Shown piece by piece: positions 18,167 to 27,250 of a DNA stretch of 46,993 nt. Both the position numbers and the translations under genes were made by a program. Numbering within the stretch: position 1 is the first letter of the stretch; each line of letters begins with the position of its first letter. Below the pieces are notes generated by a model. The model was not told where the DNA came from. It ran no database searches and worked only from the letters and a program-made list of their open reading frames with translations. The DNA is taken from positions 1 through 46,993 of the forward strand of contig NZ_JAJAEO010000163.1 in the NCBI RefSeq assembly GCF_020447225.1, written 5' to 3'. This stretch comes from Methylophaga pinxianii. Its GTDB lineage: Bacteria; Pseudomonadota; Gammaproteobacteria; Nitrosococcales; Methylophagaceae.

Positions 18167-19870
18167 ATGGAACATCATGTCCCTCTCATCAGCACCATCG
18201 CTGCCGGTTTCGGTCTGGCACTGATATTGGGATTTATCTCGGAAAAAATCAATGTTCCTGCTTTGGTGGGGTATTTGCTCGCAGGCATCCTGATTGGACC
18301 GAGTACACCGGGCTTTCATGCCGATGTCGATATTGCGGTTCAACTCTCCGAAATTGGTGTGATGTTGCTGATGTTTGGCGTGGGATTGCACTTTTCTCTT
18401 CATGATTTAATTGCCGTAAAACGTATTGCCTTACCCGGTGCGATTGTGCAAATGTCAATTGCAACATTACTCGGCACGATGCTGGCCATGAGTTGGGGGT
18501 GGACATTTGGACAGGGACTGGTTTTGGGTTTGTCATTATCCTGTGCTAGTACCGTGGTGTTATTAAAAGGCCTTGAAGCACAAGGTTTACTGGATACGAT
18601 AAATGGCCGTATTGCGATAGGCTGGCTCGTGGTTGAGGATTTGGCCACCGTACTCATGCTGGTGTTGCTGCCTGCATTGGCAGGAATTCTTGGCGCAAGT
18701 GAAGCGTCAATTTCCGAAACACCACTCTGGCAAACCCTCAGTCAGATATTGTTGCAGGTCACGGCATTTGTCGCGCTAATGCTCATTGTGGGGCGTCGAT
18801 TATTTCCCTGGCTCCTGTGGCAGGTTGCCGGGACCGGTTCACGTGAGTTATTTACGTTAGCAACGATTACAGCCGCTATCAGCATCGCCTATGGCGCAGC
18901 ATTACTATTCAGTGTGTCGTTTGCTCTGGGCGCATTTTTTGCGGGCATGATGATGCGTGAGTCGGAGTTCAGCCATCGTGCTGCCCAAGAATCACTGCCG
19001 TTACGTGATGCCTTTTCGGTATTATTTTTTGTTGCAGTAGGCATGTTGTTCGACCCGGCGATTTTGCTGGAAGAACCGCTACATGTCCTCGCAGTGGTGG
19101 GCATAATTATTCTTGGCAAGTCGATGGCGGCAATGGGCTTGACGCTGGCATTTCGATATCCGCTGAATACGGCATTAACGGTTGCCGCCAGTCTGGCACA
19201 AATCGGCGAGTTCTCATTTATTCTGGCCGGGTTGGGGCTGACATTGGGTTTGTTACCGGCGGAAGGGATGAATCTGGTATTGGCTGGTGCGATAATCTCC
19301 ATTGCGCTCAATCCGCTTTTGTTTTCTATCATCAATCCACTGCGTAAGTGGATTTTGATGCGCTCGTTTCTCGCCAGACGACTGGAGAGACGGCAGGATC
19401 CTTTTGCCCAATTACCCATGTCGACAGAAAGTAAATTTTTAAAGGGACAGGTGGTGCTGGTAGGCTTTGGTCGAGTTGGCAGTCGAGTGGCGGAAGCGCT
19501 TGATGAACGTCATATTCCCTATGTTGTGGCAGAACAAAACCGCGAACAGGTAGAAGCGTTACGCAAACAAGGTATTGCGGCCGTCGCCGGTAATGCTGCA
19601 GACCCGGCAGTATTAATACAAGCACACATTGCCAATGCTGCGATGTTGGTGATTGCCACGCCAGATCCAGTTGATATCAGGCAGATGGCAGATACTGCAC
19701 GTAAATTAAACCCGGGAATAGAGATCGTACTGCGCACATATAACGCCGCAGAAGCCCAATTGCTGAGCAAAGAGGGTATTGGTAAAGTTTTTTTCAGTGA
19801 AGATGAACTGGCGAAAAGTATGACCAGTCACATCACTACACGGTTTGCACCGAATAACACTCAACAATGA
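18167..19870 (+). CDS. ybaL: Monovalent cation:proton antiporter, CPA2 family with RCK domain (YbaL/KefB-like)
   Basis: 567 aa. Twelve or so membrane helices (about 5-385), beginning with ISEKINVPALVGYLLAGILIGP, are followed by an RCK/TrkA-N domain starting at about residue 425 (VVLVGFGRVGSRVAEAL, a Rossmann GxGxxG) that senses nucleotides. This layout and length match YbaL/RosB and KefB-like K+ efflux antiporters. The ATG has GGAG upstream. The RNase J-like gene begins 33 bp after its stop on the same strand. The exact ion is not shown. Confidence 0.88.
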   Translation: MEHHVPLISTIAAGFGLALILGFISEKINVPALVGYLLAGILIGPSTPGFHADVDIAVQLSEIGVMLLMFGVGLHFSLHDLIAVKRIALPGAIVQMSIATLLGTMLAMSWGWTFGQGLVLGLSLSCASTVVLLKGLEAQGLLDTINGRIAIGWLVVEDLATVLMLVLLPALAGILGASEASISETPLWQTLSQILLQVTAFVALMLIVGRRLFPWLLWQVAGTGSRELFTLATITAAISIAYGAALLFSVSFALGAFFAGMMMRESEFSHRAAQESLPLRDAFSVLFFVAVGMLFDPAILLEEPLHVLAVVGIIILGKSMAAMGLTLAFRYPLNTALTVAASLAQIGEFSFILAGLGLTLGLLPAEGMNLVLAGAIISIALNPLLFSIINPLRKWILMRSFLARRLERRQDPFAQLPMSTESKFLKGQVVLVGFGRVGSRVAEALDERHIPYVVAEQNREQVEALRKQGIAAVAGNAADPAVLIQAHIANAAMLVIATPDPVDIRQMADTARKLNPGIEIVLRTYNAAEAQLLSKEGIGKVFFSEDELAKSMTSHITTRFAPNNTQQ

Positions 19871-19903
19871 CTTCATAGCCGGAGTCTGAATTAAGAGGTC
19901 TGG

Positions 19904-21280
19904 ATGACACCTGGAAAAGATGATTTTTGGTTCCTGCCGCTGGGCGGTTGTGGTGAAATTGGCATGAACCTCAATGCATACGGACATAACGGACGTTGGT
20001 TAATTGTGGATTGTGGAGTGACTTTCCAAGCTGAAGTTGACGAATTTGGCGAACCACTTAACAGTCAAAACCCACCGATTCAAATGGCAGATCCACAGTT
20101 TCTGATTGACCGTCGGCAGCAGCTGGATGGTCTGATCATTACCCATGCGCATGAGGACCATATTGGTGCCGTGCCCTATCTGTGGGAATATTTTCGTTGC
20201 CCCGTCTATACCACGGCATTTACCGCCGAAATGCTGCGACGTAAATTAGTTGAACAGGGCATAGCTGATAAAGTACCGGTGGTTGTGGTTGAAGCCAATG
20301 CCAAGCGTCAGATTGGGGTATTCCAGGTAGAGTGGTTAAAGCTCACCCATTCAATCCCGGAACCTTATGCATTACTGATTTCCACAGAAGCCGGAAAAGT
20401 CTTTCATACCGCCGATTGGAAACTCGATAAAGCCCCTGTTGTTGGTCAAGCATACGATGCCAGCGCCTTTCAGAAACTGGCTGAGTATCAGGTTGATGCA
20501 ATGGTTTGTGATTCGACTAATGCCAATGTTCAAGGATGGTCAGAGTCTGAGGCCAACTTATATAAAGGGCTTAAATACCATGTAGAACAGGCCAAGGGCC
20601 GGGTGGTTGTGGCATGTTTTGGTAGCAATATTGCGCGATTACATACCTTGGCAAGAATTGCTGAAGAAACCGATCGACATTTAGGCCTGTTAGGGCGATC
20701 TCTTATCAACACCGTCTCTGCCGCTAAGAATGTCGGTTTATGGACCAGTGTTAAAACATCAGTCGATTCTGCGCATTTGGGCTATCTGCCTGCACATACG
20801 GTTTTATTGGTGGCGACTGGCAGTCAGGGCGAACCCCGAACTGCATTAAACCGATTGAGTCAGAACAGTTTTCGTGATTTGCAATTATCGCCTGGGGATA
20901 CGGTAATTTTCAGTTCTAAAGTGATTCCTGGCAATGAATTGGCGATCGCCAATTTGATTGAGCGGCTTAAAGCCATGCAGATCGATGTGATTGATATCGA
21001 TAACAGTGCGTTGCCGATTCATGCGTCAGGTCATCCTGCCAGTGAAGAGCTCAAAACCATGTATCAATGGGTACAACCTCAATGTGCAATTCCAGTTCAC
21101 GGAGAGTTAATGCACATGAAAGCCAATGCCAAAATTGCCAAGGCCAGTGGGGTCAGACAACAGTTATTGGGACAAAATGGTGATTTGTTCTACATTGCCC
21201 CCGTCAACGGTATTCGTCGGGGTGCGGTGAAAACCGGTCGGTGGGGATTATTTGATCGAAAGGTGCTGAAAAAAATCTAG
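19904..21280 (+). CDS. Ribonuclease J-family metallo-beta-lactamase protein (short form)
   Basis: 458 aa. The beta-lactamase fold opens FWFLPLGGCGEIGMNLNAYG, with motif 2 ITHAHEDHIGAVPYL, then HSIPEPYALLI, HTADWKLD and VCDSTNAN. A beta-CASP domain includes SGHPASEELKTM and PVHGELMHM. These match RNase J, but the protein ends near residue 458, lacking the C-terminal domain of full-length RNase J (about 550 aa). A processing ribonuclease acting on RNA 5' ends is the likely role. Close coupling to the antiporter upstream is probably only operon packing. Confidence 0.85.
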   Translation: MTPGKDDFWFLPLGGCGEIGMNLNAYGHNGRWLIVDCGVTFQAEVDEFGEPLNSQNPPIQMADPQFLIDRRQQLDGLIITHAHEDHIGAVPYLWEYFRCPVYTTAFTAEMLRRKLVEQGIADKVPVVVVEANAKRQIGVFQVEWLKLTHSIPEPYALLISTEAGKVFHTADWKLDKAPVVGQAYDASAFQKLAEYQVDAMVCDSTNANVQGWSESEANLYKGLKYHVEQAKGRVVVACFGSNIARLHTLARIAEETDRHLGLLGRSLINTVSAAKNVGLWTSVKTSVDSAHLGYLPAHTVLLVATGSQGEPRTALNRLSQNSFRDLQLSPGDTVIFSSKVIPGNELAIANLIERLKAMQIDVIDIDNSALPIHASGHPASEELKTMYQWVQPQCAIPVHGELMHMKANAKIAKASGVRQQLLGQNGDLFYIAPVNGIRRGAVKTGRWGLFDRKVLKKI

Positions 21281-21378
21281 ACTTTTCAGGACTTATTCAG
21301 AGTAACGCAAAGGCGCTCAGCGTGTCGTGATTGACACTTTTCATTCAAAAATGGAGGCGGAGGAAAGATCAATAAGCA

Positions 21379-21591
21379 CTAGGCTTTTGCATCAAACTCA
21401 GGCCCTCGGCGCTCTGATGAAACACGTCTTTCAATTAAGGTTTTCTGTTTGTGTTTGCGTCGTTCACGACGCTGTCTTCGATCTTCCTGAATATTGCGCT
21501 GCGTTTTTTCCGCAGATGGTTGTCCAGGGTTAACCGGATGAGTGCTATACGTAATTAAAAAGTTGTTATGATAAATTCGTGATATATCCAT
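21379..21591 (-). CDS. Small basic Arg-rich protein, unknown
   Basis: 70 aa from the second of two adjacent ATGs (21591; AGG seven bases upstream). The centre is strongly basic (EDRRQRRERRKHKQKTLIER), like short conserved proteins in other gammaproteobacteria with RR-rich cores. No domain is recognised. The reading frame is short and the composition is simple, so it may be real but is not proven. Confidence 0.45.
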   Translation of the reverse strand: MDISRIYHNNFLITYSTHPVNPGQPSAEKTQRNIQEDRRQRRERRKHKQKTLIERRVSSERRGPEFDAKA

Positions 21592-21692
21592 CATGTTGAC
21601 CTAACGTTACACGCGTCACTTAAATATATCGGTTAACTTTTTTATATCTTTAGTTTTTTCATCACGTTAACGTTTATCTTGGTTTTAAAAAA

Positions 21693-22619
21693 ATGAACGA
21701 TTCGCTGAAAATCGGCTTGGCATTAGGCAGTGGCGCGGCAAGAGGCTGGGCTCATATAGGCGTGATAAATGGCCTTGCAGCCGCCGGAATAAAACCGGAT
21801 ATTGTGGTGGGCACCTCTATCGGTGCTTTGGTGGGAGCGGCTTATCTCAGCGATAAACTATCTGCGCTGGAGAAGCAGCTGTTTGAATTAACCAAGTTGG
21901 AGACGGCTCGGTTTTTTAATATTGGTTTTCCTTTTAATGGTGTGGTGAATAAGGATAAATTACACCGGTTTCTCACAAAGTATGTCGCTGACGAATCTGT
22001 CACCATCGAGTCACTCCCGGCTCGCTATGCCAGCGTGGCAACTCACCTTCATACGGGCCAGGAAATTTGGAATACTGAGGGAAAATTACTTGAAGCGGTG
22101 TGGTCGTCCATTTCATTGCCAGGGTTATTTCCGGCGATTAAGCATCATGGTCGCTGGTTAATTGATGGCGGACTGGTCAACCCTGTTCCTGTTTCGGTAT
22201 GTCGCGCATTAGGTGCCGATATTGTTATTGCCGTGAATCTCAATGGTGATATTTTAGGCAAACATTTGCATCAGAATCCCCCCGTTACAAAAAATGATCA
22301 AAGCGGCAGTCTGCTGGGGCAGCGTTTTGGTGAGTTTATTACCAACTACACTGGCAATCTGTTTGGTGATGATAAAACGCCCAAGGAAGATGTGCCTGAT
22401 ATGTTTGCCGCCATTGCGGCCTCAGTGAATATCACACAGGACAGAATTACCCGGAGCCGTATGGCAGGTGATCCGCCGGATGTCGTGCTGCAACCCCGTT
22501 TATCACATATTGGTTTACTGGAATTTTATCGGGCTGCGGAGGCCATAAAAGCCGGGGCCGAGAGTGTTGAAAAAAATCTGCCAGAAATTCAGTACATTCT
22601 GGGGAATATGGCGAATTAA
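21693..22619 (+). CDS. Patatin-like phospholipase family protein (RssA-like)
   Basis: 308 aa. The oxyanion loop GLALGSGAARGWAHIG, the nucleophile elbow GTSIGA (catalytic Ser) and the DGG of LIDGGLVNPVPV (catalytic Asp) make an intact Ser-Asp dyad. It resembles RssA and NTE-type bacterial patatins, which are cytoplasmic lipid acyl hydrolases with unclear substrates. No RssB partner is adjacent. Monocistronic as far as visible. Confidence 0.9.
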   Translation: MNDSLKIGLALGSGAARGWAHIGVINGLAAAGIKPDIVVGTSIGALVGAAYLSDKLSALEKQLFELTKLETARFFNIGFPFNGVVNKDKLHRFLTKYVADESVTIESLPARYASVATHLHTGQEIWNTEGKLLEAVWSSISLPGLFPAIKHHGRWLIDGGLVNPVPVSVCRALGADIVIAVNLNGDILGKHLHQNPPVTKNDQSGSLLGQRFGEFITNYTGNLFGDDKTPKEDVPDMFAAIAASVNITQDRITRSRMAGDPPDVVLQPRLSHIGLLEFYRAAEAIKAGAESVEKNLPEIQYILGNMAN

Positions 22620-22786
22620 CCGTTGAAGGACATTTTTCGTCTTGGTGAAGAACCAACTTATATTTGCAACTGTCATGTCGTGAAGCTAAATTTTTAGTAG
22701 AAATCTACTGACAGCAACGTGACAAGCTGTCAGGCTGAACAAAATAAATAAAAATAACGTAACTCTACAGAGATATAGGCAAACGC

Positions 22787-24667
22787 ATGAAAAATGGAAA
22801 CGTGGGTATCAGTAAACTCTGGTTTTGGCTGGCATTAAGTTTTTTTGTGGTGATGTTCCTGTTGTTGATGGTTCAAATCGACAGGCAGTGGACCAAAATG
22901 AATGAAATGACCCGCATCATGGAGGAACAGGCTAAAGATATCCGCTCAACCAGGGGATTATTGCGTAACCTGGAACAGACTCTGCGCACCGCTGATTTCA
23001 GCAGTAACTCCAAGACCACCGGCACCACCACAACAGGCGTAAAAGAGACCGATGCTTTCGAACGGGCGCGCCGCGCGGTAGAACAAGAGGATTATGCTCA
23101 GGGTGATTGGTTGATGATGGCGTTTGGCAGCAATATCCGTACGCTTACCCCGTTAGTTTCGGCCGATGCCTATTCGGCCGAAGTACAACAATACGTACTG
23201 GAATCCTTATTAGTCAGAAATCCTGATACGCTGGAATGGAATGGATTACTAGCGGAAGACTGGTCTACCTCATCAGATGGTTTGACCATCACCTTTGCCT
23301 TACGCCGTGATATCACCTTCTCTGATGGCGAACCCTTAACCGCCAAAGACGTCGAATTTACCTTTAATTTCATTATGAACGAGGCGATTGCCGCCCCACG
23401 CAGTCGTGCCTATCTTTCGCGTATGGAACGAGTGACGGCGTTAGATGATTACCATGTGGAGTTTGTCTTCAAAGAACCTTATTTCAACAGTCTGCAATTG
23501 GCTGGCAGCCTGGAAATATTGCCGGAACATTTCTATGGAAAATATTTAGATGATCCACAAACCTTTAACGAAAGCCGTGGCTTGCTACTCGGTTCAGGTC
23601 CGTTTCGGTTAAGCAATCCAGAAGGGTGGTCTCCAGATAAAGGTGTGGTTGAACTGGTACGTAACCCACGCTACTGGGGCCCGGTCAGTGCATCGTTTGA
23701 TCGTATTGTCTGGCGTATTATCGAAAACGACAGTGCTCGATTAACCACATTCCGTAACGGCGACATTGATGTTTACAGTGCGCGGCCACGTGAGTATCAA
23801 GATTTACTCGACGATCAAGGGATTGCCGAACGCAGTCAGAATTTTGAATATATGAGCCCAACAGCAGGCTACAGCTTCATTGCCTGGAATCAGGAACGTG
23901 GTGGTGAGAAAACTGTTTTTGCCGATAAACGGGTGCGTTTAGCGATGTCCATGCTTACAGATGTGGATCGGGTTTTGGAAGAAATTTTTCTCGGCTATGG
24001 TCAACCCGCTGCCAGTCCGTTTATGCCTGGCTCTGCCCAGCATGATAAAGCCAACAAGGCAGTGGGCTACAACATTGAAAAAGCCCGCGAATTATTGCTG
24101 GAAGCCGGTTTTCAGGACAGCAATAATGATGGCATTCTGGAAACCCCTGACGGCGAAAATTTTGAGTTTTCGCTGACCTATTTCCAGGACAGTGATGATA
24201 CCCGCCGCATGGTATTGTTTTTACGCGACTTGTACGCTCGTTCGGGAATTATCATGAAACCAAATCCGACTGAATGGTCGGTAATGGTGGAAAATATTCA
24301 ACAGAAAAACTTTGATGCCATCACCTTGGCCTGGACCTCAGGTATCGAAATTGATATCTATCAAATGTTCCATTCCAGCCAAACCGTTGAAGGCGGCGAT
24401 AACTTTATTAATTATCGCAATCCGGAACTGGATGCCATTATTGATGCGGCTCGTGGCGAAGTAAACGAAGAAAAGCGCATGGAATTATGGCATCAGGCAG
24501 AAAAAATTCTGGTGGATGAGCAACCTTATACCTTCCTGTTCCGACGGAATACGATGGCCTTTATTGATCGGCGTATTCATAACCTGGAAAAAACCTCGCT
24601 GGGTCTGAATCTGATGAGTGTGCCGGTCGAGATATATGTGCCGGCCGAATTGCAGCATAGTCGATAG
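22787..24667 (+). CDS. Peptide ABC transporter substrate-binding protein, membrane-anchored (SBP family 5)
   Basis: 626 aa. Residues 10-28 are a single hydrophobic anchor (LWFWLALSFFVVMFLLLMV) with no lipobox. A predicted coiled coil (about 30-65) and a Thr/Gly-rich linker (about 70-85) follow, then a complete family 5 binding domain (YVLESLLVRNPDTLEWNGLLAEDW, ITFSDGEPLTAKDVEFTFNF). It would capture peptides in the periplasm while tethered to the inner membrane. First gene of a four-gene operon, 11 bp before the first permease gene. Confidence 0.9.
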   Translation: MKNGNVGISKLWFWLALSFFVVMFLLLMVQIDRQWTKMNEMTRIMEEQAKDIRSTRGLLRNLEQTLRTADFSSNSKTTGTTTTGVKETDAFERARRAVEQEDYAQGDWLMMAFGSNIRTLTPLVSADAYSAEVQQYVLESLLVRNPDTLEWNGLLAEDWSTSSDGLTITFALRRDITFSDGEPLTAKDVEFTFNFIMNEAIAAPRSRAYLSRMERVTALDDYHVEFVFKEPYFNSLQLAGSLEILPEHFYGKYLDDPQTFNESRGLLLGSGPFRLSNPEGWSPDKGVVELVRNPRYWGPVSASFDRIVWRIIENDSARLTTFRNGDIDVYSARPREYQDLLDDQGIAERSQNFEYMSPTAGYSFIAWNQERGGEKTVFADKRVRLAMSMLTDVDRVLEEIFLGYGQPAASPFMPGSAQHDKANKAVGYNIEKARELLLEAGFQDSNNDGILETPDGENFEFSLTYFQDSDDTRRMVLFLRDLYARSGIIMKPNPTEWSVMVENIQQKNFDAITLAWTSGIEIDIYQMFHSSQTVEGGDNFINYRNPELDAIIDAARGEVNEEKRMELWHQAEKILVDEQPYTFLFRRNTMAFIDRRIHNLEKTSLGLNLMSVPVEIYVPAELQHSR

Positions 24668-24678
24668 GCTAAACCGAC

Positions 24679-26061
24679 ATGCTGAATTATTTGTTAAGAC
24701 GCATCTTGTTGATGATTCCGACGCTGCTCGGCATCACCATTGTTGTGTTTGCTGTGATGGCCGCCGCTCCCGGCGGAATCAGTGCGCAATCGCTGGTTGA
24801 TGGTATGGAACTCGAGCCCCAGAGTCGTCAGGCTTTGGAAGATTATTACAACAAACTATATGGTCTGGATAAGCCCGCACCTGTGCAATACGTCCGTTGG
24901 CTGAATAATATTTCGCCAATTGGCTTCGAGCGATTAGCTGACGGTTCATTAGGTGAGTTTTCCTTATGGAAAGGCACCGATCTCGGCACCAGTTTTCGTT
25001 ATGGCCGGCCAGTCACCGATATGATTGCTGAGCGATTGCCGATCACATTGTTACTGAACCTGATTTCTATTCCGTTAATTTATGCCCTTGCCGTTGGTAT
25101 TGGTGTGCAGGCTGCCCGGCAAAGAGGAGGGCGTTTTGACGTTACTTCCAATATTTTTCTACTGGGCTTATGGTCGGTACCAAGTATGCTGGCAGGAGTA
25201 TTGTTTATCGGTTTCTTTGCCTCAGAACAATATTGGCGCTGGTTTCCCACCGCAGGCTTGATGCGCAGGGAAACGGCGGATCAAACTTTCCTGCCATTGT
25301 TTAGCAGTTTTGGTGATGTATTTATCAGTGTTATCTGTGTGGCATTGATCACCGTGGCACTTATCAGTGCAGCTGTCAGCTTTTCATTAAAAAAACGTCA
25401 GTATGCAGGTTTAGCGGTGGGCGCTCTGCTGGGCTATGCGATGGCGTTTAACCTGCATGGTCAAGCGTTTGGTTTGTTGCATCTCTTACTGATTCCCTCC
25501 ATGGCTCTATTATTCAGGCTGCTGGCGGGGCTGAATAATATGGCTTTGAGAATCGTGGTAGTTGGCACATTTGCAATAGGCGTCGGCTTGACTTTATCAA
25601 GATTATTAGGCGTAGAAATTCTGCAAGGTGGCTATCTGCTGGATCGCTTGTGGCATCTGGTCTTACCGGTGATTGCGCTTTCATATGGTGGTTTGGCCTT
25701 TCTTGCCAAGTTGACCCGTTCATCTTTACTGGAAAATCTGGCCGCCGATTATGCCCGCACAGCAAGAGCGAAAGGGGTCGATGAAGAGACCGTGTTATGG
25801 CGTCATGTATTTCGCAATTCGCTTTTGCCACTGATTACGGTATCGGCCACTTTATTACCCAGTTTGCTGGCTGGTTCAGTCATTGTGGAAAGTATTTTCA
25901 GTATTGACGGGATGGGTAAACTGGCGGTTGAAGCCGTTCAAACACGTGATCGTGAATTAGTGTTATCTATCACATTGATTTCTGGTTTGCTGACATTAGT
26001 GGGGTATTTGCTGGCAGATATTGCCTACGCGATTGTTGATCCGAGGGTAAGTTATGACTGA
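24679..26061 (+). CDS. Peptide ABC transporter permease (YejB/DppB type, enlarged)
   Basis: 460 aa, longer than the usual 310-365. The N-terminal MLNYLLRRILLMIPTLLGITIVVFAVM and the C-terminal loop AADYARTARAKGVDEETVLWRHVFRNSLLPLIT (ABC-contact EAA loop) are standard. The extra length is a hydrophobic insert (about 210-310) that adds several predicted helices before the last domain. It overlaps the next permease gene by eight bases, confirming co-translation. Confidence 0.92.
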   Translation: MLNYLLRRILLMIPTLLGITIVVFAVMAAAPGGISAQSLVDGMELEPQSRQALEDYYNKLYGLDKPAPVQYVRWLNNISPIGFERLADGSLGEFSLWKGTDLGTSFRYGRPVTDMIAERLPITLLLNLISIPLIYALAVGIGVQAARQRGGRFDVTSNIFLLGLWSVPSMLAGVLFIGFFASEQYWRWFPTAGLMRRETADQTFLPLFSSFGDVFISVICVALITVALISAAVSFSLKKRQYAGLAVGALLGYAMAFNLHGQAFGLLHLLLIPSMALLFRLLAGLNNMALRIVVVGTFAIGVGLTLSRLLGVEILQGGYLLDRLWHLVLPVIALSYGGLAFLAKLTRSSLLENLAADYARTARAKGVDEETVLWRHVFRNSLLPLITVSATLLPSLLAGSVIVESIFSIDGMGKLAVEAVQTRDRELVLSITLISGLLTLVGYLLADIAYAIVDPRVSYD

Positions 26062-27250
26062 ACAAGCTATTGATATTCCAGTCAAACAGCCATCCAAATC
26101 CTGGACGCAACAGGTATTCTCTTCATTACTGAAGCGCACCAGTGCCAAGATCGGCCTGGCCTGGATTGGATTGCTGGTGGTAATTGCCACTTTTTCACCA
26201 TTTCTGGCGAACAGTCATCCGCTTTATATGGTGGTGGATGGACAAGCATCCAGCCCGTTACTGCAACATATGGAGCCACTCGACTGGGTCTGGTTAAGTG
26301 GTTTTTTTATTACTTTAGTTATCTCAGCATTATCCATTGTTGCCTGGAAAAAGCTGTTGTTGTGGACAGCCAGTATTGCGGTAGTGTCATTTATTGCCTA
26401 TTCCACGGTATCGCCTCCGATACTGGTGGTATATGAACATTACCGTGAAATGGAAGCTGCCGGAAAAGTCGACAATATTATTCGTGTCCCGATTCCTTAT
26501 TCGGCCAAGGATTACCTGCGTGATTACGCTGATACCGGAATTGAATCACCGTTATCGGCCAATGAACGTACTCATTGGATGGGAACCGATGAAAATGGTG
26601 CAGATGTCGCTTCCCGAATGATTCATGCCTCACGTATTGCCTTGGGAATTGGTTTCATTGCCACCGGCATTGCCCTGGTGATTGGTACGATTATTGGTGG
26701 TTTGATGGGCTATTTCTCCGGCATTGTCGATATTATCGGTATGCGACTGGTGGAAATCTTTGAAGCCATCCCAACCTTATTTCTTTTGTTATCCTTTGTC
26801 GCCTTTTTTGGCCGATCCATTTATATGATGATGGTGATTATCGGCATCACCGCCTGGTCGGGTTATGCCCGTTATGTGCGGGCCGAGTTCCTCAAACTGC
26901 GGCAGCAGGATTTTGTACAGGCCGCGATTGCCAGTGGCTTGCCGTTACGCTCGATTTTATTCCGTCATATGTTGCCCAATGGTCTGGCACCTTTACTGGT
27001 TGCCACCAGTTTTGGTGTGGCTTCAGCAATTCTGGCCGAAGCGACACTGAGCTTTCTGGGACTTGGACTGGTTGATGATCCGTCTTGGGGGCAATTGCTC
27101 AATCAAGCGGTGCAATCCTCAACCTTTAACTGGTGGTTAGCGGTGTTTCCGGGCGGTGCGATCTTTATGACCGTATTTGCATATAACCTGTTGGGTGAAT
27201 CTTTGCGTGATGCGGTTGATCCCCATACCAACCGGGGAATGCAATCATGA
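26054..27250 (+). CDS. Peptide ABC transporter permease (YejE/DppC type, enlarged)
   Basis: 398 aa. It begins with a cytoplasmic stretch, then a first helix (about 35-55), two extra helices (about 75-120) and a periplasmic segment ending HWMGTDENGADVASRMIHASRIAL, the DppC hallmark. The remaining helices include the EAA loop ASGLPLRSILFRHMLPNG. It ends in a four-base ATGA overlap with the ATPase gene. It pairs with the enlarged permease upstream to form the membrane channel. Confidence 0.92.
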   Translation: MTEQAIDIPVKQPSKSWTQQVFSSLLKRTSAKIGLAWIGLLVVIATFSPFLANSHPLYMVVDGQASSPLLQHMEPLDWVWLSGFFITLVISALSIVAWKKLLLWTASIAVVSFIAYSTVSPPILVVYEHYREMEAAGKVDNIIRVPIPYSAKDYLRDYADTGIESPLSANERTHWMGTDENGADVASRMIHASRIALGIGFIATGIALVIGTIIGGLMGYFSGIVDIIGMRLVEIFEAIPTLFLLLSFVAFFGRSIYMMMVIIGITAWSGYARYVRAEFLKLRQQDFVQAAIASGLPLRSILFRHMLPNGLAPLLVATSFGVASAILAEATLSFLGLGLVDDPSWGQLLNQAVQSSTFNWWLAVFPGGAIFMTVFAYNLLGESLRDAVDPHTNRGMQS

